Positions 53,736-62,022 of a stretch of DNA of 64,000 bases are shown here, one piece after another (within the stretch, counting starts at the first letter, position 1; the number at the start of each line of letters is the position of its first letter). The notes under the pieces were generated by a model. The model was not told the DNA's origin and searched no databases. It saw only the letters and a list, made by a program, of their open reading frames with translations. Source of the DNA: Myxococcota bacterium (GTDB lineage: Bacteria; Myxococcota_C; UBA6777). The position numbers and the translations under genes were made by a program. Location: assembly GCA_023150835.1 (NCBI GenBank), contig JAKLKB010000004.1, forward strand, positions 1 to 64,000. The letters run 5' to 3'.

Positions 53736-54335
53736 TTAAACGTTGAGTTGATCAATACCGAGGATGTCACAGACCGCTTCTTCGACCTTGGCAAGCGCCT
53801 GTGGGCTGAGCGAAGCGGGAGCTTCGAGATGTTCCATGGGGATGCCTGTGCGCAAAGCAAGACGCATCATCGAGGCATGTGGATCGGGGGCATAACGCTG
53901 TAAGAATTCGAGGATGCGTGCGGCCCGAGGGCTTTGCTCTGCCTCGCCGTCTACACTCGTTTCTTGGAAGCCTTCGAGTTGAAGTTGAAGTGTTTCGCCG
54001 ATGCGCCGCCCAAACAGACGCGCCATCCCGATCGGAAGGCTGGACTCAAAAGCAAAAACAAGCAAGAAATCTTCGCGTAGTTCGCGCAAAAGCAACAGGC
54101 GATCGCTGGATTCAACGGTGATCTGGAGTTCCGAAGACCACGACCCCATCAGACGGAGCGCATCACGGTGGTTGCGCACAAGCTCGCCAAACATCGCGGC
54201 AAGTTCTTCGGAGGCTTCTTGGAGGACAGGAAGGACATAAGAATCAAAGAGCAAGCAGTCAGGCATCGTGATCACAAAAAGGCCTTGGAGCGCGGGGACG
54301 CCTTCGGCTGCTGCGGGAAGATTGAGGATCTGCAT
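53736..54335 (-). CDS. Roadblock/LC7-like protein
   Basis: This 199-residue protein has an N-terminal domain (about 10-125) with the Roadblock/LC7 pattern: GVPALQGLFVITMPDCLLFDSY, a central helix EELAAMFGELVRNHRDAL, then SSELQITVESSDRLLLLREL and DFLLVFAFESSLPIGMARL. A C-terminal helical extension (about 140-199) ends with EAVCDILGIDQ. Bacterial Roadblock proteins regulate small GTPases (MglB) or act as dimeric scaffolds. No Ras-like GTPase gene is nearby. AAGGAG lies about ten bases before the ATG. It is separated by 16 bp from the upstream Roadblock-like gene. Confidence 0.75.
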   Translation of the reverse strand: MQILNLPAAAEGVPALQGLFVITMPDCLLFDSYVLPVLQEASEELAAMFGELVRNHRDALRLMGSWSSELQITVESSDRLLLLRELREDFLLVFAFESSLPIGMARLFGRRIGETLQLQLEGFQETSVDGEAEQSPRAARILEFLQRYAPDPHASMMRLALRTGIPMEHLEAPASLSPQALAKVEEAVCDILGIDQLNV

Positions 54336-54351
54336 CCGTACACTCTCCTTG

Positions 54352-55437
54352 TTAAGCGAAACGGGCGATGGTGTCTTGCAAAGCACCGAGAAAAGGGCAA
54401 AGCGTGATATCTTCGATGGGATCGGGCCGAACAACGCCAAGAGTCATCGGCCCAAGCGGTGTAGTCAACCAAAACAGGCTCAGCGCAAAGTTCGGATCAA
54501 TTTGTAAGCACAGCGAACGCACCGCGAGATGTGCTTGATGTTGTATCGGAAAAGCGGCTGCGATCGATCGGATCTGTGCGTAAAGCATCGGAGCCCAAAG
54601 CAACGCTTCTTCGGGGGCATCGGCTTGTGCCAAAGGGAGTCCTTGTTCGTCGCACAAAAAGGCCATACAAGCCCCTGTGGAAGGCAGCAACCACTCGACA
54701 AAACGCAAGAGAGCCTTCGGCAGATCTTCACTTTCAAGGAATATCGGAGCGTTGCGCTGCGGTGCGGGAGGAGGCATCCAAAGCGGTGCGATCGGAGCAA
54801 GTGGCAAACGCCGAGACACAAAGATATCGTCCTCAACTTGGAGGTTCCAGCGGATCTCGTCAGGTTCGATCGCTTCGAGATCTTCGGCTAGATCGCTGAG
54901 ATAGCCAACAGGTTGGAGCGGTTTGGGTTGTAAGGCGTCAAGGGAGGCAGGTTGCACAACAGCATGGTGCGGTTGATAGGGGGGTGGGGTCTGCTTGATC
55001 TGGCGAAACGGCGCATAATGCGAAGCGATCGATTGCGCACGTTCGAGGGCTTCTTGTTGTTTGTGTTGTTGTATCTTGCTTGAGGAAACAGCCGAAACAG
55101 CGCGGGATGGGGTTTGTGTAGAGAGAGAAACCAAGGAAGCTGCTTGACTGTCGGAAGGCAAGGCAAACGAGAGATCTTCTTGCGAATCAAACGATTCAGC
55201 AGAAACGACCGAAGCGGGCGGAGAATCGGGGAAGCGAGAAGAAAAAGGCGGTGCATAAGACAACACAGGAGGGGCCTGTGTTGTGCGTGTGCGCGTGGGG
55301 GGGTCGGCCTCTTGGAGCAGTTCTTCTTGTACGGGGAGTTGATACAAAGCCTGTTGTGGTCGAGGAGGCGGGACGATCTGCTCAAAAAGAGCGTCAAGGC
55401 GGCTTTGTTCGATCCAGAGGAGTTGAGATTTGATCAT
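54352..55437 (-). CDS. Roadblock/LC7-like protein with long disordered N-terminus
   Basis: This 361-residue protein has an N-terminal 230 residues rich in Pro, Ser and Gln (EELLQEADPP, PSRAVSAVSSSKIQQHK) and a C-terminal domain (about 240-361). Its pattern (ALLRFVEWLLPSTGACMAFL, CDEQGLPLAQADA, AHLAVRSLCLQIDPNFALSL, GPMTLGVVRPD) fits a second Roadblock/LC7-like fold. The ATG at 55437 has GGAG eight bases upstream; an in-frame TTG at 55467 overlaps the ParA stop as TTGA and would give a 371-residue form. It is probably translationally coupled to parA. Confidence 0.65.
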   Translation of the reverse strand: MIKSQLLWIEQSRLDALFEQIVPPPRPQQALYQLPVQEELLQEADPPTRTRTTQAPPVLSYAPPFSSRFPDSPPASVVSAESFDSQEDLSFALPSDSQAASLVSLSTQTPSRAVSAVSSSKIQQHKQQEALERAQSIASHYAPFRQIKQTPPPYQPHHAVVQPASLDALQPKPLQPVGYLSDLAEDLEAIEPDEIRWNLQVEDDIFVSRRLPLAPIAPLWMPPPAPQRNAPIFLESEDLPKALLRFVEWLLPSTGACMAFLCDEQGLPLAQADAPEEALLWAPMLYAQIRSIAAAFPIQHQAHLAVRSLCLQIDPNFALSLFWLTTPLGPMTLGVVRPDPIEDITLCPFLGALQDTIARFA

Positions 55438-55463
55438 CGCGAGATCTCCGACACAAGAGCGTT

Positions 55464-56270
55464 TCAATCCACCAAAGGCATACGCTCGCCGTCATAAGCG
55501 TGTTCCAACAGCGAAAGGCGTTCTTCGAGTTCGATGGCGAGTTGCTCAAAAAGCAAAGCAAGCGGCTGAAAGCCCGAGGGCATCAAGCCAAGCGGCGATC
55601 CGACCGCGCTGGCTTCGAGAAAAGCCTGATCGCGTGGGATCAGCGTACGAAACAGAGATTGCGCGGGGAAGCGCTGACGGATCTCATACAGCGCCGCCGA
55701 AGAGATCGCGCTTTCAGCTTGCCACATTGTGACGATCAATCCGGTCAATGCGAGAGGATAATTTTCGGAGCGCAGCCATTGGATCTGTTCGAGCAGTTGA
55801 GGAAAACAACGCAACGCGAGCGGTTCCGCTTGGAGCGGGGCGACCACATGAGAGCTTACCCGCAACGCAGCGAGAGTCAGTTCGTTTAATCCGGCGGGTG
55901 TGTCGAGCAAACAGAGATCATACTCGTCGCGAGCTTGTTCGAGGACTTGTAGCAGCGCTTGTTGTTGGACGATCACACTACGCCAAAGCGCGGAGTTTTG
56001 CCTTGGCAACATCCCGACAGGCAACAGATGCAAACCCGCTTGGCGCGTGACGATACGTGCTCGATCAAGCGGATGGTTGTGCAAGGTCATGCCCACCAAC
56101 CCCGAAGCGCGCTGGAGCTTGGCAGAAAGCGACGCCCCCAACGAGCCTTGGGCATCCATTTCGATCAACAAAGTACGCCATCCTCGGCGTGCGAACGAAA
56201 AGGCGAGATTGAGGGCAAGAGTCGTTTTGCCATCACCACCTTTTGGACTTGCTACAGCCAACGCTCTCAA
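55464..56270 (-). CDS. ParA/MinD-type ATPase
   Basis: This 268-residue protein has a deviant Walker A KGGDGKTT at 10-17, preceded by RALAVASP. The switch Asp 39 lies in MDAQGSLG and the Walker B region is YDLCLLDTPAG. The start is placed at the TTG 56270 because the sequence then begins exactly like ParA proteins and AGGAAGG lies just upstream. The frame is open to 56312 without a ribosome binding site. Such ATPases position cargo (chromosomes, plasmids, chemoreceptor arrays, carboxysomes) by gradients on the nucleoid or membrane. No ParB gene or parS-like site is seen nearby, which argues against chromosome partitioning. It lies 69 bp downstream of the TPR gene. Confidence 0.88.
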   Translation of the reverse strand: MRALAVASPKGGDGKTTLALNLAFSFARRGWRTLLIEMDAQGSLGASLSAKLQRASGLVGMTLHNHPLDRARIVTRQAGLHLLPVGMLPRQNSALWRSVIVQQQALLQVLEQARDEYDLCLLDTPAGLNELTLAALRVSSHVVAPLQAEPLALRCFPQLLEQIQWLRSENYPLALTGLIVTMWQAESAISSAALYEIRQRFPAQSLFRTLIPRDQAFLEASAVGSPLGLMPSGFQPLALLFEQLAIELEERLSLLEHAYDGERMPLVD

Positions 56271-56339
56271 ATTTTCCTTCCTCTTCTGCTTGGCGAATGA
56301 AAGACCAACCAAAGATCACAAAACAGTGGTCAATCGGAC

Positions 56340-58775
56340 TTAATCGGTAGGGATGCGTTTTCGCAGCCGTTCGACGTTGTAGAGGGTGCGTGGATCGTCT
56401 GGGCGCAGGAGCAAACATTCTTGGAAGAGCTGTAAGGCTTCTTTGTATTGACGCCGCAGGTAGGTCGTCATCGCTTGTCGGAACATCTCTTCAAAGACGT
56501 CTTCTTCGGCGGCTTGAGAAGGTGGTGTTGCAAGGGGTCCACGAAGCTCAGTGGCTTGGCCGATCGAAGGATGGCTTTCGGAGGTCGAGTTTTGCGCGAC
56601 GGGAGGTTCGTGGACTTGGATCTGTACGCTGGAGGAATAGGCTTCGAGGCTGGCGGGGGTAAAGTTTTCTTGGATGGAAGAAGAAGCAGGAGAGGAGATG
56701 GCGGGAGCGGAATCACGGGAAGTGGAGCCTTGGAGATGATGGAGCGTTTGATCCAAGATCGCCGAGAGTGTTGCTTGGGAGATATCCTGTTGTTCGTTTC
56801 CTCCGATGATATCGAGGATCTCGTTGATCATGGAGGCGGGATCTTCTTGCGTGGTTTCGCGTTCGTCACCGTTGAAAAAAGCGAGGCTCGCACGAAGTTC
56901 TGCCGTTAATCGCTCAGCCGCTTGAGAGATGGTCTGATCAGAGATCAGCATCTTCTCAGGTTTTTTTTCGGAAGATAGAGCAAAAGGAGGGGGAGGCGGG
57001 GGAGGCGGCGCAGGAATGAACGGAGAGGACGAAGCAGGGTCAGATTCAGCGACAGAAAGGATCGGAAACTGGCCTGTGAGGGCTTCCGAAGCAAACGTAT
57101 CGTCTCTGGAGTCACTCACAGGCGGAGGCGGGAGTTTTCCTTTTTCGGACTCGTTTGAAGGAGGGAGATCCTTGCGCAAAGCCGAATCAAGGGCACGAAC
57201 GAGGGCTTCGAGCTTTTTTTGGTTTTCGTCTGAGAGAGGCTGTACTGTTTGGGCAGCGGCGAGTTTTGATTGAGAACGGCTTGCACGCCACGAAGCCGAA
57301 GATGGCGCACTTTCAAGAACAGGGGTGAGTCGTTGTTGAGAGTCGTGACGTGAAGGGGCCGCAGCAAGGCGTTGTTGGGAGTCGTGACGTGAAGGGGCCG
57401 CAGCAAGGCGTTGTTGGGAGTCGTGACGTGAAGGGGCCGCAGCAAGGCGTTGTTGGGAGTCGTGACGTGAAGACGAAGGAACAGCGATACCCCGAGAAGC
57501 AGAAGAAGCAGGACGAGCCAAAGGATTTGCTGCGCGAGAAAGCGGCGATGTCGGGAGATTGTTTTTGGCGCTAGAAGGTTTGGCTTGGTGAGCAAGAGCC
57601 ATCGCCAACGCACGCGCAAGCATCTCGTCGGCCTCTTCGGGGGAGGGCATCGTTGCAGCAGAGTTCGTCGGAGTGGTAGAGTTCGTCGTTGCAGCAGAGG
57701 GCATCGGTGCGGAAAAGGGCGTCGGTGCGGCAGAGGGCGTCGGTGCGGCAGAGGGCGTCGGTGCAGCAGGCGATGCAGGTGTAGGGAGTGAACTCGCGCT
57801 GTTTTCTGCGAGTGGATCTCGGGCAGCGGTGGGAAGAATGGCCGTTCGAGGCGAAGAAAGCGGCTCCGACAGAGGAACGAGAGGTTCAGGAGAAGGCACA
57901 GAGAGGACGTCGCGAGAAAAGGGGGGTTGTGTTGTAGGGCGAGAGGTCAAAGAGGGCGAAGGCTGGGTCACGGTCTGCAAGATGGAGGAAGAGGAAGAGA
58001 GAGGCGGCTGAGTAGGCGGTCTATAGGGGGATTCAGCGAGTGAGGATTCGGGTGATTGAGTAGACGAGGCGTCAGAAAATGGCTTAGGTGCGAAAGAAGG
58101 GCGAAGCTCGGCCTCGGAAAATGCGGGAGGAAGTTCGGAGAGAGGGGATATGTGCGTTTTTTTGGGCTGCAAAGCCTGCATGGATGGGAGTTCGGACGGA
58201 GCAAGACGAGTGGGTCCGATCACCGTGGCCCCTTCTTCGTCGAGAGGCGAGACACTCGCCAGCCACTCCGCAGCGGAACGAGAAAGATGAGAAGGAGCCT
58301 TATGTGGGCTCAAAAAGTCGCTGACTTGGCCTCCTTCGGGGGTATCATCGTACTCCATCGGGAGTTCGAGTTCAGAGGCTTGCCAAGAAGCCCCCACTTC
58401 ACGGAGTCCCTTGGTTCGGACGTCTTCAAGGGGCATTACAGGTGGAGGCGTACGCGGGTGAGGATAAGGTGAACGCGGCGCTCCGCCTCGGTAATCGAGA
58501 GGCGGTCGCCGAGCGGGTTCTTCTTCCTGCCAAGGGGGCGAGGACAACGGCTCCTGCCAACGCTCCTCGCTGAGGGGAGGCTTGGGCGGCAACGCATCGA
58601 TGTGTGCAGAAGAACCAAGCTGCTGAAAATAGGCGCGTGCGTGGGGGTTTTCAGGATCGAGTTGAATCACCATCCCCCAGTAATAGAGGGCCTTTTGTTG
58701 CTCTCCTCGGCTTGCAAAGAAGCGTGCTTGGTGGATGTAAGCATCGATTTGGAGTTCTCGCGTTGATCGGCTCAA
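56340..58775 (-). CDS. Large TPR protein with Ser/Pro-rich disordered middle
   Basis: This 811-residue protein has an N-terminal TPR (about 10-50: AYIHQARFFASRGEQQKALYYWGMVIQLDP) and a C-terminal TPR (about 760-805: AMTTYLRRQYKEALQLFQECLLLRPDDP). These are separated by about 650 disordered residues with tandem repeats, four of APSRHDSQQRLAA (39 bp units) and several of TPSAAP. A helical stretch near 610-680 may fold. The start is a TTG at 58775 with a weak ribosome binding site. It is the first gene of the ParA/Roadblock/V4R cluster. Its long, Ala/Ser/Pro-rich middle is the kind of region that could bind several partners at once. Confidence 0.75.
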   Translation of the reverse strand: MSRSTRELQIDAYIHQARFFASRGEQQKALYYWGMVIQLDPENPHARAYFQQLGSSAHIDALPPKPPLSEERWQEPLSSPPWQEEEPARRPPLDYRGGAPRSPYPHPRTPPPVMPLEDVRTKGLREVGASWQASELELPMEYDDTPEGGQVSDFLSPHKAPSHLSRSAAEWLASVSPLDEEGATVIGPTRLAPSELPSMQALQPKKTHISPLSELPPAFSEAELRPSFAPKPFSDASSTQSPESSLAESPYRPPTQPPLSSSSSILQTVTQPSPSLTSRPTTQPPFSRDVLSVPSPEPLVPLSEPLSSPRTAILPTAARDPLAENSASSLPTPASPAAPTPSAAPTPSAAPTPFSAPMPSAATTNSTTPTNSAATMPSPEEADEMLARALAMALAHQAKPSSAKNNLPTSPLSRAANPLARPASSASRGIAVPSSSRHDSQQRLAAAPSRHDSQQRLAAAPSRHDSQQRLAAAPSRHDSQQRLTPVLESAPSSASWRASRSQSKLAAAQTVQPLSDENQKKLEALVRALDSALRKDLPPSNESEKGKLPPPPVSDSRDDTFASEALTGQFPILSVAESDPASSSPFIPAPPPPPPPPFALSSEKKPEKMLISDQTISQAAERLTAELRASLAFFNGDERETTQEDPASMINEILDIIGGNEQQDISQATLSAILDQTLHHLQGSTSRDSAPAISSPASSSIQENFTPASLEAYSSSVQIQVHEPPVAQNSTSESHPSIGQATELRGPLATPPSQAAEEDVFEEMFRQAMTTYLRRQYKEALQLFQECLLLRPDDPRTLYNVERLRKRIPTD
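57330..57480. repeat. 39-bp in-frame minisatellite
   Basis: Three near-identical 39-bp units (GTTGTTGGGAGTCGTGACGT and flanks) and one variant encode the APSRHDSQQRLAA repeats of the TPR protein. Confidence 0.9.
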
Positions 58776-59030
58776 GACTGATACCCGCTAACAGCGTTGT
58801 GTGGCGACATGCGCGTTTGTGTTGTGACGACCGAAGTTGTGTAGCCCATCGAAGTATCGCGGCCAATGTCTCGGGGCATCCTACCCTGTCTTGCGCGGGC
58901 TTGCAAGCCTTCACAATTCCCTTACCGAAGGGCAAAACAAGCCGAACGACGCTGGCAGATCTACCCGCTCGATCTCAGAATGCGGTTCCATTTTTGAAAG
59001 GACGGCAGAAGAAAACAAGGAAAGAAAGCC
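58776..59030. other. Intergenic region upstream of the ParA cluster
   Basis: About 255 bases between the start of the TPR gene and the stop of a metallo-hydrolase-like gene on the same strand. It should hold the cluster's promoter. I see no repeat family member or clear consensus promoter here. Confidence 0.45.
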
Positions 59031-59717
59031 TCACAACCAACGCGCAAGAGCCTGTCGCAGGCGCTCTTCGGCTTGTTGATCGATGGGTTCCCCGTGTGCC
59101 ATGATCACCCGCGAAAACGCCCAGCCAAAGAGCTCTTTGCAGCTTTTCCCAAACGCTGCTTTGTCTTTGATCTGCATGGAAAACAAAGGACTCACCTTAA
59201 AGCGCTTGTAGGTTCCGAGCAAACGAAACATCAGATGACCCATCCATCCGTGGATCTCTTGGAGATGAAACACCAGATCGGTGGTGATCAACGATTCGGT
59301 CTTTGGATGATAAAACACCGTTTCATGGAATTGCGGCATCCCACCCATACACAGATGCTCGATCTGATCTCCCCAAGGGGTCTGCAAAGCGTTGTCCCAC
59401 ACACGATCGATGCGCAAGTCTGGGCGTTTTTTGGCGAGTCCTTGGGGCGCAAAGACGAGGGCTTGAGGATAGCGTTTTTGGGCGGTTCCCAAAAACAAGT
59501 GATGAAAAAGATTGGGCGAAACAAGGTACTTGACTTCGCCGATCGCGGCCAGTTCGGCAGCAAGCGCATCATCGATCTCGACGGGAGAATGGAGCCACAG
59601 TCCGCCGTCCGACAAGCGCAGCACAGTCATCCGCATCGGCAAGAACAGGCCGGGCATCATACGGATCTCACTTTCCACAAACCACAAACCGGGTATCCAT
59701 GAACGCAAACGCTTCAT
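59031..59717 (-). CDS. DUF4336-type metallo-hydrolase-like protein
   Basis: This 228-residue protein matches the layout of DUF4336, a metallo-beta-lactamase-like group. It shows MTVLRLSDGGLWLHSPVEID near the start, VKYLVSPNLFHHLFLG (the HH pair), the segment MPQFHETVFYHPKTESLITTDLVFHL, and a late IMAHGEPI. The full HxHxDH zinc motif of classical beta-lactamase-fold enzymes is not present, as expected for this group. AAGGAA precedes the ATG at 59717; the frame is open 16 codons further. It lies 70 bp downstream of the exported protein gene at 59788 and may be co-transcribed with it. Substrate unknown. Confidence 0.75.
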   Translation of the reverse strand: MKRLRSWIPGLWFVESEIRMMPGLFLPMRMTVLRLSDGGLWLHSPVEIDDALAAELAAIGEVKYLVSPNLFHHLFLGTAQKRYPQALVFAPQGLAKKRPDLRIDRVWDNALQTPWGDQIEHLCMGGMPQFHETVFYHPKTESLITTDLVFHLQEIHGWMGHLMFRLLGTYKRFKVSPLFSMQIKDKAAFGKSCKELFGWAFSRVIMAHGEPIDQQAEERLRQALARWL

Positions 59718-59787
59718 TTTCGGGGCTTCCTTTGTACAAAGGGCAACAATTCCATGCGCAAACAAGCGCAGGGATCGAGATATTCGG

Positions 59788-61065
59788 TCAATCCAAAAAA
59801 AGTGCAGGGGCTGTTTGAAGCAAGATCAAGGCATGACGGGCATGAGCGGCATCTGCGATCAGATCGATCACATAACGCCGACTTTGTGGATTCAGGTCTT
59901 TCATCCGCAAAAGCCGTTCTTTTTGAAAGAAGCCCAAGCGGTCAAGGATCAACACGCTGATGCAAAGCAGTTGCAAGGCTTGACGGATATCGCGCTTGTT
60001 CGAGGGCGTCAGCGGGATCTGCTTTCGGTGGTAGGCTTCCACGACCGTTTTGAGCCAATGTGAGGTAAAGCGGATCTGTTGCATCAAGATCAAAAAGCGC
60101 TGGCCGAGGTTTTGTTTGGATACCTCAAACAGACGCTGATACAACACGCTTTCACCACGCAATCGATAAAACATCAGTTCGATCTGGGCCTCTGTAAAAC
60201 GCTGTAGCTTTTTGCTTTTGCGCAACAAAGGATGATCGAGCCAAGCAAGCGCAGCCCGCATCAAATAAAATCCACCGTAGATCTCTTTGTAAATAAACTG
60301 ATTGCGTAGCTTGGTTTTGGGGATCTCTTTGGCCCCTTGGGTATGGAGGGTTCGCAAGAAAAGAGTCTGTTTGTCAAGGTACAAAAAAAGCCGCCACATC
60401 GTACGAAAGAGGTTGACTTGTTGCTCTTGGGCATTGTGCCAGTGCCACAAGTTTTCGGGAGTATGGCGGCGCATCGCGATCAACAGCCAAGACAGATGCG
60501 CCAACGCGGCTCCTTCGGCTTGGTGCGGAAACTGATACAACGCGCTGTTGAAGATATCGCGCAGCGTGATCGATTGACCTTGAAACGGAAACTTCCGATC
60601 CAACGGGACATTCAGTTGCGTGATCATCTGCAAAAACAGGTGGGGGTGGGCTTCGACGTACTGGCTTTTCGGGCCTTTCGGAAAACCGAGCAAGCTCAGC
60701 TTTCCCACCTGCTTGTGTTGCAGGTTCTGACTCACCAAAACATCCAACACAAGGCGATTGTCTGCAAGGCGCGCATCCGGTCCGAGCGCAAGCAGCGCAT
60801 GGGCCAACAACCACGGATGATTGGGGTCCAACGCAAAGTCTTGAACATGAATGCCGAGAAGTTGGCTGACTTGCAAAACAAGGCGCTGTATCGCCATGTT
60901 GCGCTGTTGGATGCGCACAGGGTCGGGGCTTTTGGAGGGTAATGTCGCCGCAGGTACAAGCAACACAGGGCGAGAACTGGGCGGCGCTGCATCGGCCCAT
61001 ACAGGATACATCAAACACAATCCAAGCCACCCACAACGGTACCGACCAAACCAACCAAACAACAT
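59788..61065 (-). CDS. Exported alpha-helical protein of unknown function
   Basis: This 425-residue protein has a signal peptide (about 1-25, PVWADAAPP). The mature part is rich in Leu, Arg, His and Gln with many predicted helices (VLYQRLFEVSKQNLGQRF, ALQLLCISVLILDRLGFF). No domain is recognised. The start at 61065 is chosen because GGAGAG lies six bases upstream and the signal peptide begins there. It is divergent from the frameshifted helical gene near 61180 and lies upstream of the DUF4336-like gene. Confidence 0.65.
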   Translation of the reverse strand: MLFGWFGRYRCGWLGLCLMYPVWADAAPPSSRPVLLVPAATLPSKSPDPVRIQQRNMAIQRLVLQVSQLLGIHVQDFALDPNHPWLLAHALLALGPDARLADNRLVLDVLVSQNLQHKQVGKLSLLGFPKGPKSQYVEAHPHLFLQMITQLNVPLDRKFPFQGQSITLRDIFNSALYQFPHQAEGAALAHLSWLLIAMRRHTPENLWHWHNAQEQQVNLFRTMWRLFLYLDKQTLFLRTLHTQGAKEIPKTKLRNQFIYKEIYGGFYLMRAALAWLDHPLLRKSKKLQRFTEAQIELMFYRLRGESVLYQRLFEVSKQNLGQRFLILMQQIRFTSHWLKTVVEAYHRKQIPLTPSNKRDIRQALQLLCISVLILDRLGFFQKERLLRMKDLNPQSRRYVIDLIADAAHARHALILLQTAPALFLD

Positions 61066-61179
61066 GGGTCTCTCCAACTTCTTGAGTACGCGGGCGTCTC
61101 GAAAAAAGCGCACACACCGCAGCGATGTAATCATGCGCAAGCAGGCGTGAACGCGACAACTTGCGCGCAGAGGTTACGC

Positions 61180-61912
61180 ATGAAAGCCATCTTCCGCAAG
61201 CATCCTCGTTTGGCAAACCGAACCGTACCTACGCACCCTCGTCCTTTGCCCAACACAAGACGCCTCTCACCAAGAACAACGCATTGTGTGGGCGTTGATC
61301 CATCTTTCCAAAACTCCGAACTGTTGGCCCGAAAGAAATAGGCTCTTGTGCGCGATGCAGCCCTACTTGGGCAAAGAGGCCAACGTATGGGAGGCAGCTC
61401 TCGCTCTGCTCGCCGAAACCAACGAAGCACCGCAAAAAGATCACGTTGCCGAGATCCTGCACCACAACCCGGTCGATCCGACCCAAGCATGGGTCTGTTT
61501 TGCGCTGTGGTTTGTAAGGCCCCAAAGCGCCGAAGCTTCGTGGTTTGTGGCCCTGCTTTTCCACAAAGACGCCGCGATCCAACGCCAAGCCGTAGATATC
61601 TTTTCCACTCATCCAAGGCACCTGTGGTTGCCTGTCCTCGAACAATGGATCATCTGGGCGCGTCACCACAGCGAAAAAAAAGCCCTTCACGATCGGACGA
61701 TAACCTCCGTTGTGCCGCTCAATGCGCAACAAAACGAGGCGTTCAAGCACGATCCGCCTACGTTGCTCCCGCCTACATCCTTCGATTTTTCCGTCGCAAC
61801 GATCCGACGCGTTGCACGGATCTTGCGCAGGATGCGCGTGCAATGCTCCCTGCTTGATATCCCCCTTCAACGCGCTCAAGACGAGATGGACCAAGCCCTC
61901 TTTTCCGACTGA
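61180..61912 (+). pseudogene. HEAT-like helical protein gene with probable 5' frameshift
   Basis: The main frame (GTG 61286 to 61912, 208 residues) has helical, HEAT-like sequence (ANVWEAALALLAETNEA, AAIQRQAVDIFSTH). The same frame is open and protein-like back to 61184 (ILVWQTEPYLRTLVLCPTQD) but offers no ATG, GTG or TTG there. An ATG with a good ribosome binding site (GAGG six bases before) sits at 61180 in the frame one base off. One inserted base within the first ten codons would explain both facts. It could instead be read from GTG 61286 as a shorter intact protein. The family is not identified. Confidence 0.55.
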
Positions 61913-62022
61913 TCCGCAACGAATACAGCATTTTTTTATTTCATCCTCTTGTCATTTCCTTGCAGCGTAGGCCATACATCAAGAATTTGCTTGGTTGCCG
62001 AAGCATGGAGAGAGAGGTAAGG

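Noticed and set aside
55464-56270. The ParA protein as part of a chromosome or plasmid partition locus
   Set aside because: No parB gene and no parS-like 14- to 16-bp palindrome is visible nearby. The neighbours are Roadblock and V4R proteins.
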